64,000 bases of DNA from Castellaniella sp. S9. GTDB taxonomy: Bacteria > Pseudomonadota > Gammaproteobacteria > Burkholderiales > Burkholderiaceae_B. A model generated the notes under the pieces. It was not told the DNA's origin, searched no databases, and was given only the letters and a program-made list of their open reading frames with translations. A program made the position numbers and the translations under genes. The first letter of the stretch is position 1, and each line of letters opens with the position of its first letter. Of the stretch, positions 45,012 to 53,947 are shown in pieces. Location of the stretch: assembly GCF_027257175.1 (NCBI RefSeq), contig NZ_JAPFGD010000003.1, positions 144,766-208,765 on the forward strand, given 5' to 3'.

Positions 45012-45637
45012 GTCGACAACAATACGGCATGTTTCCCGACGAACCGCCACGTCCACGGTCGCCGCGCATGTATCGACTGATCCTGTCCTTTGCGCTTTGC
45101 CTGTTCGCCCTGCTGCCATTCGGGCAGGGCCTGGCCGAACCGTTAGTCGAGCGGGTCGAGCCCATGGCCGTGGACGGCCGCCTGCTGATTGACGCCGACG
45201 TCGAGTTCCGGCTGACCGACGAACTGCGCGGTTTCGCCGAAAAGGGCGTGCCGCTGTACCTGACGGCCGATCTGCAGATCACCCGGTCGCGCTGGTGGTG
45301 GTTCGACAAGACCGTGGTCTCGACCGAGCTGACCTGGCGGGTGCAGTACAACGCGCTGACGCGCCAGTGGCGCGTGGGTACCGGCGACCTGTCGATGCCG
45401 GCCTCGACGCTGGACGAAGCCCTGGACCTGGTGCGCTATATCCGCGGCTGGGACGTGGCCTCGACCGACGAACTCGAGACCGACACGCAATATGAGGGCC
45501 AGCTGCGACTGCGCCTGGACACCGCCCGCCTGGCGCGACCCTTCCAGGTCGACGCCCTCAACAGCAAGGCCTGGTCCCTGACGACGCCATGGAAAAACTT
45601 CACGTTTTCGATCTCCGTCGCCGCACCCCGGCCCTGA
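45008..45637 (+). CDS. DUF4390 protein, secreted or membrane-anchored
   Basis: 209 residues with a hydrophobic signal or anchor segment at about 22-42 (YRLILSFALCLFALLPFGQG), then a beta-rich domain with the DUF4390 pattern VDGRLLIDADVEFRLTDELR, KGVPLYLTADLQITRSRWWWFDK and RVGTGDLSM. Found almost only in Betaproteobacteria between rsmB and ntrY; function unknown. Conserved linkage suggests a periplasmic role tied to NtrY sensing. It overlaps ntrY by 49 bases. ATG 45068 would begin directly at the signal peptide and is an alternative start. Confidence 0.85.
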   Translation: MSRQQYGMFPDEPPRPRSPRMYRLILSFALCLFALLPFGQGLAEPLVERVEPMAVDGRLLIDADVEFRLTDELRGFAEKGVPLYLTADLQITRSRWWWFDKTVVSTELTWRVQYNALTRQWRVGTGDLSMPASTLDEALDLVRYIRGWDVASTDELETDTQYEGQLRLRLDTARLARPFQVDALNSKAWSLTTPWKNFTFSISVAAPRP

Positions 45638-47943
45638 TCCGCTGGGCCCTGCGGGCGGCGCTGGCGGTGGCGGCCATCAGCGCGCTGGCCCTGCTCGCGC
45701 TGCTGGTCTGGTCCACCGGCAACGCCTCGCGCTACGCCCAGCAATACGATCTGCTGCTGCTGTTGAACGGCATCCTCGCGGTGGCCCTGATGTCGTGGGT
45801 GCTGCTGCTGACGGTGCGGCTGCTGCGCCAGATTCGCCGGCGCCAGTTCGGCGCCCGGCTGACGGCGCGCTTCGCACTGTTCTTTACGCTGATCGGCATC
45901 CTGCCCGGCGCGCTGATCTACGTGCTGTCGGTGCAGTTCATGTCGCGTTCGATCGAATCCTGGTTCAACGTGCGGGTCGACAGCGCCCTCGAGGCCGGCT
46001 TGAACCTCGGTCGCGCGGCGCTGGATTCACAATTGACCGAGCTCAACACGCGCGCGCAGGGCATGGCCGGGCGCCTCACCAACGTCAGCGACGCAGAGAT
46101 CGCCCTGCTGATCACACCCCTGCGCGAGAACAACAATGTCTCCGAGGCCATGGTCTTCAGCGGCAACGGCCGCCTCGTCGCCTTTTCGTCCTCGGCATTC
46201 GGCCAGTTGCTGCCCGACATGCCGCCCAGCAATGTGATGAACCAGTTGCGCGTCGCCCAGAGCTACTCGGCCGCCGAGGCCGACAGCCCCACCGGCGACA
46301 GCCTGGCCGCCAACGGCCTGCACCTGCGGGTGGTCATCCCCATCGACACCCATGATCGCTTTGGGGCGGCGCTGGGCATGAGCGCCGATTCGCGCTGGCT
46401 GCAGGTCATCCAGCCCGTGCCCGATCGCATCGCGCACAATGCCAATCTGGTGCAGCAGGGCTTTCGCGACTATCAGGAGCTGGCCCTGTCGCGCCTGGGC
46501 CTGCGCAAGCTCTATGGCATCACCCTGACCCTGGCGCTGATCCTGGCGGTCTTTGCGGCGGTGGTGGCCGCCTTGGCCGTGTCGCGGCGGCTGGTGCGCC
46601 CCCTGTTGACGCTGGCCTCGGGCACCCAGGCGGTGGGCGTGGGCGATTACCGCCCGCTGCCCGAACCCCCCGAACGCGACGAGGTCGGCCAACTGACGCG
46701 CTCGTTCAATGCCATGACGCGCCAACTGGACGAGGCGCGGCAAATGGTCGACCGCAACCGCCGCCAGCTCGAACAGACCAACCTATACCTGGAATCCATC
46801 CTCAGCAACCTGTCCTCGGGCGTATTGGTGTTCGACGAAGCCTTCCGGGTGACGCTGTTCAACCAGGGCGCGCAGGACATCCTGCGGCTGGACCTGCGCA
46901 CCATACGGGGCCGCCCGCTGGAGACCGCCGACGGCGCGCTTGGCCTGGCGCGGCTGCTGCGCGAGGCCTTCGCCTCGCACGAGGCGGTCGAATCCACCCG
47001 TCCATACTGGCAGCAGCAGTTCGAGCTGGAACTGGAGCAGGCCGCCGACAACGAGAGCAAAAAGCACGTCGTCACCCTGCTCGCCAGGGGCACCCAGCTG
47101 CACATGGACGGCCACGGCAACGGCCACTTGGTCGTCTTCGACGACATCAGCGAGGTGATCTCGGCCAACCGCACCGTGGCCTGGGGGGAGGTTGCCCGCC
47201 GGCTGGCGCACGAAATCAAGAACCCGCTCACGCCCATCCAGCTGTCGGCCGAACGCCTGGCGATGAAGCTCGCCCCGCGCCTGGAGGAGGCCGACGCCGC
47301 CTTCCTCATCCGCTCGACGAACACCATCGTCAACCAGGTCGCCTCGCTCAAGCAGATGGTCGATGATTTCCGCGAGTATGCCCGCACGCCGCCGGCGCAA
47401 ATGCAGGACGTGGACCTCAACGCACTGGTGACCGAGGTGCTGACCTTGTACGGCTGGGATCCCGTCGACGGCATGGTCCATAGTGTCGGCGGCGCGCCGG
47501 CGGCGCACATCGAGGCGCAGCTTGCCGAGGCATTGCCGACGCTGCAGGGCGATCCCGCCCAATTGCGCCAGGTCATCCACAACCTGGTGGCCAATGCACG
47601 CGATGCGGCCTGTCAGCATCGCGGCACGGCCGATGCGCGGATCATGGTCCAGACGCGTCTGATCCAGGCCGAGGACGGTACGCGCAGCGTGCGGCTGCGC
47701 GTCATCGACAACGGTCCGGGCTTTGCGCCGCAAGTCATCGCACGCGTCTTCGAGCCCTACGTCACCACCAAGGCGACGGGCACCGGCCTGGGCTTGGCCA
47801 TCGTCAAGAAAATCATCGAAGAACACCACGGACGCGTGGACATCTCGAACCAGGACGACGGCGGCGCGCGCATCTCCATCCTGTTCACCCTCATGTCGGG
47901 GCAGGGGCGGCCGGCTGGACGCGATGCATCAAGCACTGGATAA
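45589..47943 (+). CDS. ntrY: Sensor histidine kinase NtrY
   Basis: 784-residue membrane kinase, partner of NtrX. Three or more hydrophobic segments in the first 120 residues, a periplasmic loop to about 305, a further transmembrane helix (about 308-330), HAMP (about 330-385), PAS (about 400-510), HisKA with the phospho-acceptor in VARRLAHEIKNPLTPIQLS, and an ATPase domain with NLVANARDA, DNGPGF and GTGLGLAIVKKI. The H-E-I-K-N-P-L-T-P-I-Q box is typical of NtrY/NtrB kinases. Starts inside DUF4390 and is followed after 27 bases by ntrX. Confidence 0.93.
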   Translation: MEKLHVFDLRRRTPALIRWALRAALAVAAISALALLALLVWSTGNASRYAQQYDLLLLLNGILAVALMSWVLLLTVRLLRQIRRRQFGARLTARFALFFTLIGILPGALIYVLSVQFMSRSIESWFNVRVDSALEAGLNLGRAALDSQLTELNTRAQGMAGRLTNVSDAEIALLITPLRENNNVSEAMVFSGNGRLVAFSSSAFGQLLPDMPPSNVMNQLRVAQSYSAAEADSPTGDSLAANGLHLRVVIPIDTHDRFGAALGMSADSRWLQVIQPVPDRIAHNANLVQQGFRDYQELALSRLGLRKLYGITLTLALILAVFAAVVAALAVSRRLVRPLLTLASGTQAVGVGDYRPLPEPPERDEVGQLTRSFNAMTRQLDEARQMVDRNRRQLEQTNLYLESILSNLSSGVLVFDEAFRVTLFNQGAQDILRLDLRTIRGRPLETADGALGLARLLREAFASHEAVESTRPYWQQQFELELEQAADNESKKHVVTLLARGTQLHMDGHGNGHLVVFDDISEVISANRTVAWGEVARRLAHEIKNPLTPIQLSAERLAMKLAPRLEEADAAFLIRSTNTIVNQVASLKQMVDDFREYARTPPAQMQDVDLNALVTEVLTLYGWDPVDGMVHSVGGAPAAHIEAQLAEALPTLQGDPAQLRQVIHNLVANARDAACQHRGTADARIMVQTRLIQAEDGTRSVRLRVIDNGPGFAPQVIARVFEPYVTTKATGTGLGLAIVKKIIEEHHGRVDISNQDDGGARISILFTLMSGQGRPAGRDASSTG

Positions 47944-47970
47944 TATGGAAAAGAAATAGGCGAGGTTTTA

Positions 47971-48678
47971 ATGGCCCGAATTCTGGTTGTCGACGACGAG
48001 ATTGGCATCCGCGAACTGCTGTCCGAGATTCTCTACGACGAGGGCCACACGGTCGAGCTCGCAGAAAACGCCGCACAGGCGCGCGAGTCCCGCCTGCGCA
48101 GCCGCCCCGACCTCGTCCTCCTGGACATCTGGATGCCCGATATCGACGGCGTCACCCTGCTCAAGGAATGGAGCAGCCAGGGCTTGCTGAACATGCCCGT
48201 CATCATGATGAGCGGCCACGCCACGGTGGATACGGCCGTCGAGGCGACCCGCATCGGCGCGGTCGATTTCCTCGAGAAACCCATCACGCTGCAAAAACTG
48301 CTGAAGGCGGTCGCCGCGGGTCTGGCGCGCCCGGTCATCCCGGCCTCGATGCGCAGCCGCACCGAACGCCCCGCCGCCGATCCGGTGTTCACCCAGGTGC
48401 CGCAAGTCGCCGGCAAGGTGCCGGCCCCGCCCGCGGCGCCACCCGCCGCGCCGGCGCCGGCCGTCGATGACTCGCACCTGGGCAGCATCTCTCTGAATCA
48501 GCCCCTGCGCGAGGCGCGCGACGAATTCGAACGCATCTACTTCGAATATCACCTGGTCCGGGAAAACCACAGCATGACGCGCGTATCCGAGCGCACCGGT
48601 CTCGAGCGCACGCACCTCTACCGCAAGCTCAAGCAGCTCGGCATCGACACCTCCCGCAAGAAAAGCACCAACAGCTGA
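47971..48678 (+). CDS. ntrX: NtrX-type response regulator lacking the AAA+ sigma-54 interaction domain
   Basis: 235 residues, about half the usual NtrX length of 450. Receiver domain 1-120 with D8/D9, phospho-acceptor D52 (LLDIWMPD) and K103 (LEKPIT), closest in pattern to NtrX. Residues 121-166 are a Pro/Ala/Val linker. Residues about 172-228 form a Fis-type HTH (AREARDEFER-like helix, then MTRVSERTGLERTHLYRKLKQLG). No Walker A, GAFTGA or other AAA+ motif exists in any frame between receiver and HTH, so it cannot remodel sigma-54 holoenzyme. It presumably binds DNA as a classical activator or repressor. See finding on the missing rpoN. Confidence 0.92.
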   Translation: MARILVVDDEIGIRELLSEILYDEGHTVELAENAAQARESRLRSRPDLVLLDIWMPDIDGVTLLKEWSSQGLLNMPVIMMSGHATVDTAVEATRIGAVDFLEKPITLQKLLKAVAAGLARPVIPASMRSRTERPAADPVFTQVPQVAGKVPAPPAAPPAAPAPAVDDSHLGSISLNQPLREARDEFERIYFEYHLVRENHSMTRVSERTGLERTHLYRKLKQLGIDTSRKKSTNS

Positions 48679-48693
48679 TCCCCGCCCCCGGCC

Positions 48694-49650
48694 TCACGCC
48701 GGCGGGTTCCAGCCCTGTGCGAATTGCGCCGCCGACTGGCGCTTGCCGCCCGCCCGCTGCAGTTCCGTGATCCGCAGAATGCCGTCGGCGGCGAGCACGT
48801 CGATGCCCTGCGCGCCCGCCGCCAGGATCGTGCCCGGCGCGGCCCCTGCCGCACGCGGGTCGGCGGCGACGGCATGCGCCTTCCAGACCTTGACGGGCTG
48901 GGCCAGCCCGGGCAGCATCAGCGTGGCGCCCGGGAACGGATCGAACGCACGGATGCGGCGCGCCAGGTGCTGCGCGCCCTGCTGGAAATCCAGCGCCGCC
49001 TCGGACTTCGACAGTTTTTCGGCGTAGCACACCCCCGTCCCGGGCTGCGGCACGGGCTGCGGGGGGCGGCCCGCCGCAAGGTCGGCCAGGACTGCGACGA
49101 TGGCGCGCGCCCCGGCCTCGGCCAAGGCATCGTGCAGGCTGGCTGCGGTGTCCTCGGGTCCGATCGGCACCTCGGCCACCCGCAGCATGTCGCCGGTGTC
49201 CAGACCGGCATCCATCTGCATGATGGTCACGCCGGTCATCGGATCGCCCGCCTCGATCGCGCGCTGGATGGGCGCCGCCCCGCGCCAGCGCGGCAACAGA
49301 CTGGCATGGATGTTCAGGCAGCCCAGGGGCGGCAGGTCCAGCACCCATTGCGGCAGGATCAGCCCGTAGGCGGCCACCACCATGACATCGGGCCGCATGG
49401 CCAGCAGCGCCTCGCGGGCGGCCCGCGCCTCGTCGGGAAACTTGCCGTCCAGCCGCAGGCTGCGCGGCTGCAGCACCGGGATGCCGGCCTCGAGCGCCGC
49501 CAGCTTGACGGGACTGGGCGCGAGCCGCATGCCGCGCCCCGACGGGCGGTCGGGCTGGCTGAGCACGCCGACCACCTCGTGGCCCGCCTCGATGAGGGCA
49601 AGCAGCCCCTGGCGCGCGAATTCCGGCGTGCCGGCAAAGACGAGTCGCAT
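48694..49650 (-). CDS. fmt: Methionyl-tRNA formyltransferase
   Basis: 318-residue enzyme that formylates initiator Met-tRNA. N-terminal [20 protein letters not shown]; 10-formyl-THF-binding catalytic core [21 protein letters not shown] (the catalytic Asn-His-Asp set, with D in [18 protein letters not shown]); C-terminal OB-fold from about 210. Paired with def upstream on the same strand, seven bases apart, the usual def-fmt order. The 3' end faces ntrX across 15 bp. Confidence 0.96.
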   Translation of the reverse strand: MRLVFAGTPEFARQGLLALIEAGHEVVGVLSQPDRPSGRGMRLAPSPVKLAALEAGIPVLQPRSLRLDGKFPDEARAAREALLAMRPDVMVVAAYGLILPQWVLDLPPLGCLNIHASLLPRWRGAAPIQRAIEAGDPMTGVTIMQMDAGLDTGDMLRVAEVPIGPEDTAASLHDALAEAGARAIVAVLADLAAGRPPQPVPQPGTGVCYAEKLSKSEAALDFQQGAQHLARRIRAFDPFPGATLMLPGLAQPVKVWKAHAVAADPRAAGAAPGTILAAGAQGIDVLAADGILRITELQRAGGKRQSAAQFAQGWNPPA

Positions 49651-49657
49651 GGCCGGG

Positions 49658-50182
49658 TCAGGCGCTGGCGGCTTCGCGCTCGGCCTCGCGTTGCTGCTTG
49701 CGCAGGCGCGTGCGGATCCGGTTTTGCTTGAGCACGGACAGGTACTCGACGAAGACCTTGCCCATCAGGTGATCGAGTTCATGCTGGACGCAGACCGCCA
49801 GCAGGCCTTCCGCATCGAACTCGTAGGGCTCGCCCTGTTCGTTCAGGGCGCGCACGTGGATGCGCGCGGCGCGCTGGACCTCGTCGTAGACGCCCGGAAC
49901 GGACAGGCAGCCTTCCTCATAGACCTGGAGCTCTTCGCTTTTCCAGGTGATTTCGGGATTGATGAGGACATGCAGCTCGTTGCCGTCCTCGGACACATCG
50001 ATGACCACGACGCGCTCGTGCACGTCGACCTGGGTCGCCGCCAAGCCCACGCCGGGTGCCGCGTACATGGTCTCGGCCATGTCGCGCACAAGCTGGCGGA
50101 TACGATCATCGACCTGCGCAACCGGGGCGGCCACCTTGTGCAGGCGCGCATCGGGATACTTGAGAATGGGTAGCAGGGCCAT
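49658..50182 (-). CDS. def: Peptide deformylase
   Basis: 174-residue metallo-hydrolase that removes the formyl group from new proteins. Three family motifs: [17 protein letters not shown] (metal-binding Cys) and QHELDHLMG (metal-binding His pair and catalytic Glu). ATG 50182 ([14 protein letters not shown]) is the family start; the frame stays open far upstream but without similarity. Heads a def-fmt unit. Confidence 0.97.
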   Translation of the reverse strand: MALLPILKYPDARLHKVAAPVAQVDDRIRQLVRDMAETMYAAPGVGLAATQVDVHERVVVIDVSEDGNELHVLINPEITWKSEELQVYEEGCLSVPGVYDEVQRAARIHVRALNEQGEPYEFDAEGLLAVCVQHELDHLMGKVFVEYLSVLKQNRIRTRLRKQQREAEREAASA

Positions 50183-50238
50183 GGTGAATCCAAATCGTAT
50201 GAGACTTAAACCTCTATGATAAAACAAGTTTTGGCGCC

Positions 50239-50394
50239 TTACCCGCACAGAAACGTACCGCTTGCCAGGGCCAGCAGCATGTCGGCGGACAGCCAGGCCT
50301 GGAAGACCAGGACCAGGCCGCACAAGCCCCCCGCCCAGCCCAGCAGCCGCAACGAAAACCCCCATTCGCACTTTGGGCGGCCCGGCGCGCTCAT
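50239..50394 (-). CDS. 51-residue hydrophobic membrane peptide coupled to the MFS gene
   Basis: Short protein with a basic/polar start ([14 protein letters not shown]), one or two transmembrane stretches (about 15-49, [20 protein letters not shown] then [12 protein letters not shown]) and no obvious signal cleavage. Its ATG overlaps the MFS stop in an ATGA arrangement, strong evidence of translational coupling. It may be an accessory subunit of the transporter or a stand-alone small membrane protein. I do not recognise the family. Confidence 0.6.
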   Translation of the reverse strand: MSAPGRPKCEWGFSLRLLGWAGGLCGLVLVFQAWLSADMLLALASGTFLCG

Positions 50395-51608
50395 GGCGCC
50401 CCCCAAGGCGCCGCGAGCGGGGCGTCGTCGATCAGCCAGTGCAGCAGGGCGGCGACGATGCCGACGGCGATCGAGCCCAGCCACAGCAGATCGTAGGATC
50501 GCGTGGCATCGTAGGCAATCGCGCCCAGCCAGACGCCGAAGAAGCCGCCCACCTGGTGTCCGAAGAACACCAGGCCGAACAGCGTGGCGATGTAGCGCAC
50601 GCCGAAGATCCGCAGGACGAGTTCATTGGTCAAGGGCGCGGTGCCCAGCCACAGGAAGCCCATCAAGACCGCGAACGCATAGGTGCTGGGCGCCGACACC
50701 GGCAGCCAGAGAAACACCAGCATTCCCGCCACACGCGCGGCATAGATGACCGCCAGGACGCGCTTGATGCGCCACACGCCCCCGATGCGGCTGCAGGTGT
50801 AGGTGCCAAAGACATTCGCCAGGGCGATCAGTGCCAGCGCGGTGCCCGCCTGCGCCAGTGAAAGGCCATGATCCATCAGGTAGGCGGGCAGGTGTGTGGC
50901 AATGAAGGCAAGCTGGAATCCGCAGGCAAAGAAACCCATGTTCAGCAGCCAGAAGCCGCGATGCCGGAACGCCTCGCGCAAGGCGTCCGGAATCGACTGC
51001 CGGGGCCCGGCCCATGCGGTGCCCGTCCGCCGGTCGCGCAGCAACACCGCCAGGGGCGCGCACACCAGGATGAGGACGCACAGGGCCGCGGCCGTCAGTG
51101 TCCAATCCATGCGGCCCAGCATGGCCTGCACAGCGGGCACCAGGCAGAACTGCCCGAGGCCGCCCACCGCCCCCGCAACGGCCAGCGCCCAGCTGCGCCA
51201 GGCGGGCTCGAAAATCCGCGACAACGCTCCGTACACTGTGCCGAAGGCCGTGCCCGACAGGGCAATGCCGATGAGCACCCCGTTGCTGAGCGCGAACCCC
51301 AACGGGGTCGCGGCATCGGCCATCAGCAGCAGGCCGAGCGCGTAGGCCGCCATCCCGACGAACAACACGCGGGCCGAACCGTACCGATCGGCAATCATGC
51401 CGGTGAAGGGCTGCGCCGCGCCCCAGACCAGGTTCTGCAAGGCCAGGGCGAATCCGAAAGCCTCCAGGGTCCAGCCATGGCTGCCGACCACAGGCTGCAT
51501 GAACAGCCCCTGGGTATGACGCACGCCCAGGGACAGGCCCATGAGCAGGCCGCCGGCGATCACGATCATCCAGCGCGAGCGGGGTGTCAAGCCATATCGA
51601 TATTCCAT
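50391..51608 (-). CDS. Major facilitator superfamily transporter
   Basis: 405 residues with twelve predicted transmembrane helices. N-terminal helix [28 protein letters not shown] resembles the oxalate/formate and monocarboxylate-type MFS branch; the loop 2-3 motif is [12 protein letters not shown], a variant of the canonical G-x-x-x-D-R-x-G-R-R. The second half begins near [17 protein letters not shown] after a charged central loop ([16 protein letters not shown]). Substrate unknown. ATG 51608 ([12 protein letters not shown]) is preferred over an upstream GTG. It lies between the LysE-type gene and def on the minus strand. Confidence 0.85.
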   Translation of the reverse strand: MEYRYGLTPRSRWMIVIAGGLLMGLSLGVRHTQGLFMQPVVGSHGWTLEAFGFALALQNLVWGAAQPFTGMIADRYGSARVLFVGMAAYALGLLLMADAATPLGFALSNGVLIGIALSGTAFGTVYGALSRIFEPAWRSWALAVAGAVGGLGQFCLVPAVQAMLGRMDWTLTAAALCVLILVCAPLAVLLRDRRTGTAWAGPRQSIPDALREAFRHRGFWLLNMGFFACGFQLAFIATHLPAYLMDHGLSLAQAGTALALIALANVFGTYTCSRIGGVWRIKRVLAVIYAARVAGMLVFLWLPVSAPSTYAFAVLMGFLWLGTAPLTNELVLRIFGVRYIATLFGLVFFGHQVGGFFGVWLGAIAYDATRSYDLLWLGSIAVGIVAALLHWLIDDAPLAAPWGAP

Positions 51609-51650
51609 CGTCGGATCCTGGTCTGTGGAGGAGAGGGTGTCCGGCACGGC

Positions 51651-52265
51651 CTAGGCATCGGCCAGCATCGGATATAGCGAGGCCAACAGCAGCAGGGCCA
51701 TCGCCAGGTTGACGCGACGCTGCCGCGCGGGATCGTCGAGCACCTGTCGCAACAGGCTGCCGCAGCCGGTCCACAGGCCCACGCAGGGCAGGTTGATGAT
51801 CGCGAACAGCGCCGAGATGAGCATCACGCTCGCGGCATAGTCCTCGCGCGGCGCATAGGTGGTGACGGCGGCGACGGCCATGGTCCATGCCTTGGGATTG
51901 ACCCACTGGAAGGCGGCGGCGCCCAGGAAGCCCAGCGGCCTGGCATGGCCCGCGCCTTCGCTCGCCGGGGACACGGCGACCGGCCGCGTGATGTTCCAGG
52001 CGAGATACAGCAGATAGGCCGCGCCCACGTAGCGCAGGACGGCATAGAGGCCGGGCACCGTCTGGAATACCGCGCCCAGTCCCAGGCCCACGGCCAGCAC
52101 CATGATGAAAAAGCCGCCCGTGACGCCGAACATGTGCGGCAGCGAACGGCGGAACCCGAATGCCACGCCGGAGGCGAGCAGCATCGTGTTGTTGGGGCCC
52201 GGCGTGATGGATGAAACCAGGGCGAACAGGGAAAAGGCGAGCAGGAGGTCGGCAGGCAGATACAT
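51651..52265 (-). CDS. LysE/RhtB-family amino acid exporter
   Basis: 204-residue membrane protein with six helices. Family marks: SSITPGPNNTMLLASGVAFGFRRSLPHMFGVTGGF at the start (shown partly), AYLLYLAWNI in the third helix and FQWVNPKAWTMAVAAVTTY in the fourth. The P-G-P-N motif of LysE/RhtB is intact. Exports amino acids such as threonine, homoserine or lysine; substrate cannot be fixed. It is the first gene of the minus-strand LysE-MFS-peptide group; 465 bp separate its start from dprA. Confidence 0.88.
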   Translation of the reverse strand: MYLPADLLLAFSLFALVSSITPGPNNTMLLASGVAFGFRRSLPHMFGVTGGFFIMVLAVGLGLGAVFQTVPGLYAVLRYVGAAYLLYLAWNITRPVAVSPASEGAGHARPLGFLGAAAFQWVNPKAWTMAVAAVTTYAPREDYAASVMLISALFAIINLPCVGLWTGCGSLLRQVLDDPARQRRVNLAMALLLLASLYPMLADA

Positions 52266-52328
52266 GGTTCGTACAGTGCGGCAATGTTGCTTCGCGGATG
52301 CGGCATGGCCTTATCTTGTCAGTTCGCC

Positions 52329-52431
52329 CCTCTGTATTGAATACACAGAGGCGGCCGGATTTCCGCATACAGGCCGGCTCGCACGCCCTCTTATCCGTCC
52401 GGATTTCGCCCGATCTGTGTCATTCCGGAAT
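52329..52431. other. Cluster of short inverted repeats upstream of the LysE gene
   Basis: The 52266-52485 stretch has no gene. It contains CCTCTGT...ACAGAGG (52329-52351) around the 11-bp palindrome GTATTGAATAC, then ATCCG-TC-CGGAT (52393-52404) and ATTCCGGAAT (52422-52431). The first lies 64 bp upstream of the LysE-type gene and is a plausible operator for its unknown regulator. No promoter elements stand out. Confidence 0.4.
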
Positions 52432-52491
52432 ACAGGGAGGACGGCCAGAGCACACTCGCACGCCGCGCCCCGTTCTTCCATGGCACACTAG

Positions 52492-52650
52492 TGTCGTGTC
52501 TCATTAATACGTAGCCATGATGAAATCGATGGATTCGTGCCCAGGGCAAGGCGCAAACCGCAGCGATAGCCAGTGCTATCGCGAGGATTTGCAACGCCGC
52601 ACTGGGCACGAAGGCACGATTTCATGGATGCGTATTAATGAGACACGACA
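52492..52650. mobile_element. MITE-like 159-bp palindromic element flanked by CTAG
   Basis: The ends are a perfect inverted repeat: 20 bases TGTCGTGTCTCATTAATACG and its complement, directly flanked by CTAG on both sides (52488-52491 and 52651-52654); counting flanks the match is 26 bases (52486-52511 against 52631-52656). The inner parts also pair imperfectly (CCATGA, AATCG, TTCGTGCCCAG and their complements), and the centre is a perfect GCGATAGC-CAGT-GCTATCGC hairpin. The whole element can fold as one long hairpin. It encodes nothing and has TIR-like ends and a possible CTAG target duplication, so a non-autonomous transposon-like element is likely. CTAG is itself a palindrome, so the duplication is not proven. 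Confidence 0.65.
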
Positions 52651-52730
52651 CTAGTGCTTGTCCACGAGCCTGGGCACCTGCACGGCGGCCAAGGCGCCCC
52701 ACGACCTCCTCTTCCTCCGCCTCGCGCACC

Positions 52731-53885
52731 ATGCCTCTCACCGCCGACGAACACGAACTGCGCGCCTGGATCCGCCTCGGCCTGGAACGGGAACTGGACG
52801 CTGCCCGCATTCGCGAACTGCTGGCCGTGTTTGGCATGCCGCAGGACATCTATGCCGCTTCCACCGGCAGCCTCGCGCGCCATCTCGACTCCGACCTGGC
52901 GGCGCGCCTGCGGCAGCCGCCGGACGCCGATACGCTGACCGCCATCGACGGCGCGCTCGCCTGGCTGCGCGAGCCCAGCCATCGCCTGCTGACCCTCGCC
53001 GACCCCGACTATCCGCCCAGCCTGCTGGCCTTGCACGATCCACCGCCGATGCTGTATTTGAACGGCCGGGTGGAACTGCTGCGGCGCCCGGCAATTGCCG
53101 TGGTGGGCGCGCGCAGCGCCACGGCCGGCGGCATGGACAACGCCCGCGCCTTCGCGCACTACCTGGCGCAGCGCGGCTGGTGCGTCGTCAGCGGCCTGGC
53201 CAGCGGCATCGACGCGGCCGCCCACGAAGGCGCCCTCGATGCCGGGCCGGACGCGGGAGGCACCATCGCCGTCCTGGGCACGGGCATCGACGTCGTCTAC
53301 CCGGCCCGCAACCGCGCGCTGGCGCACCGTACGGCCGCGCAGGGCCTGCTGGCCTCCGAGTTCCCGCTCGGCACCCGCGCCCTGCCGTTCTTCTTTCCCA
53401 AGCGCAACCGCATCGTCGCCGCCTTGTCGCGCGGGGTCCTGGTGGTCGAGGCGGCCCGGCAAAGCGGCTCGCTCATCACCGCCCGTCTGGCCAGCGAACT
53501 GGGACGCGAGGTCTTCGCCATCCCCGGATCCATCCACTCACCCCTGTCGCGCGGCTGCCATGCCTTGATCCGCCAGGGCGCAAAGCTCGTCGAATCAGGC
53601 GAGGACATCCTCGAGGAACTGCGCCAATCGGGGCTTGGGCTACCCCCGGCGCCGGTGCACGAGGCGACAAAGGGCACCCATGCCCCCACCCGCGGTCCCG
53701 CGCCGTCCGCGGGCTCCGACGCCGGCATCCTGCTGCGCGCCCTGGGCCACGACCCCGTGGATACGGATACGCTGCTCGCGCGCACGCAATGGGACATCGG
53801 CCGCCTGAACGGCCAACTGGGCATGCTCGAGGTCTCCGGCGCGATCCAGCGCGGGGCCGACGGCCGCTACTCGCGGACCGGCTGA
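52731..53885 (+). CDS. dprA: DNA-processing protein DprA
   Basis: 384-residue single-strand DNA-binding RecA loader needed for natural transformation. N-terminal helical (SAM-like) part, Rossmann core IAVVGARSATAGGMDNARAFAHYLA, GLASGIDAAAHEGALDAG, IAVLGTGIDVVYPARN and FPKRNRIVAALSRGVLVVEAARQSGSLIT, and a C-terminal winged helix (about 315-384, VDTDTLLARTQWDIGRLNGQL). Together with comF this suggests, but does not prove, competence. ATG 52731 gives the family N-terminus. Immediately downstream of the palindromic element (80 bp). Confidence 0.95.
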   Translation: MPLTADEHELRAWIRLGLERELDAARIRELLAVFGMPQDIYAASTGSLARHLDSDLAARLRQPPDADTLTAIDGALAWLREPSHRLLTLADPDYPPSLLALHDPPPMLYLNGRVELLRRPAIAVVGARSATAGGMDNARAFAHYLAQRGWCVVSGLASGIDAAAHEGALDAGPDAGGTIAVLGTGIDVVYPARNRALAHRTAAQGLLASEFPLGTRALPFFFPKRNRIVAALSRGVLVVEAARQSGSLITARLASELGREVFAIPGSIHSPLSRGCHALIRQGAKLVESGEDILEELRQSGLGLPPAPVHEATKGTHAPTRGPAPSAGSDAGILLRALGHDPVDTDTLLARTQWDIGRLNGQLGMLEVSGAIQRGADGRYSRTG

Positions 53886-53947
53886 GATATCATGATGGTT
53901 TGCCCACGATACGCCCGCCGCAGGGCTGCCCACCACCGGAAACCACC

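Noticed and set aside
48679..48712. Bidirectional terminator between ntrX and fmt
   Set aside because: A short CCGGC/GCCGG pairing exists, but it overlaps the fmt stop region and has no T-run on either side.
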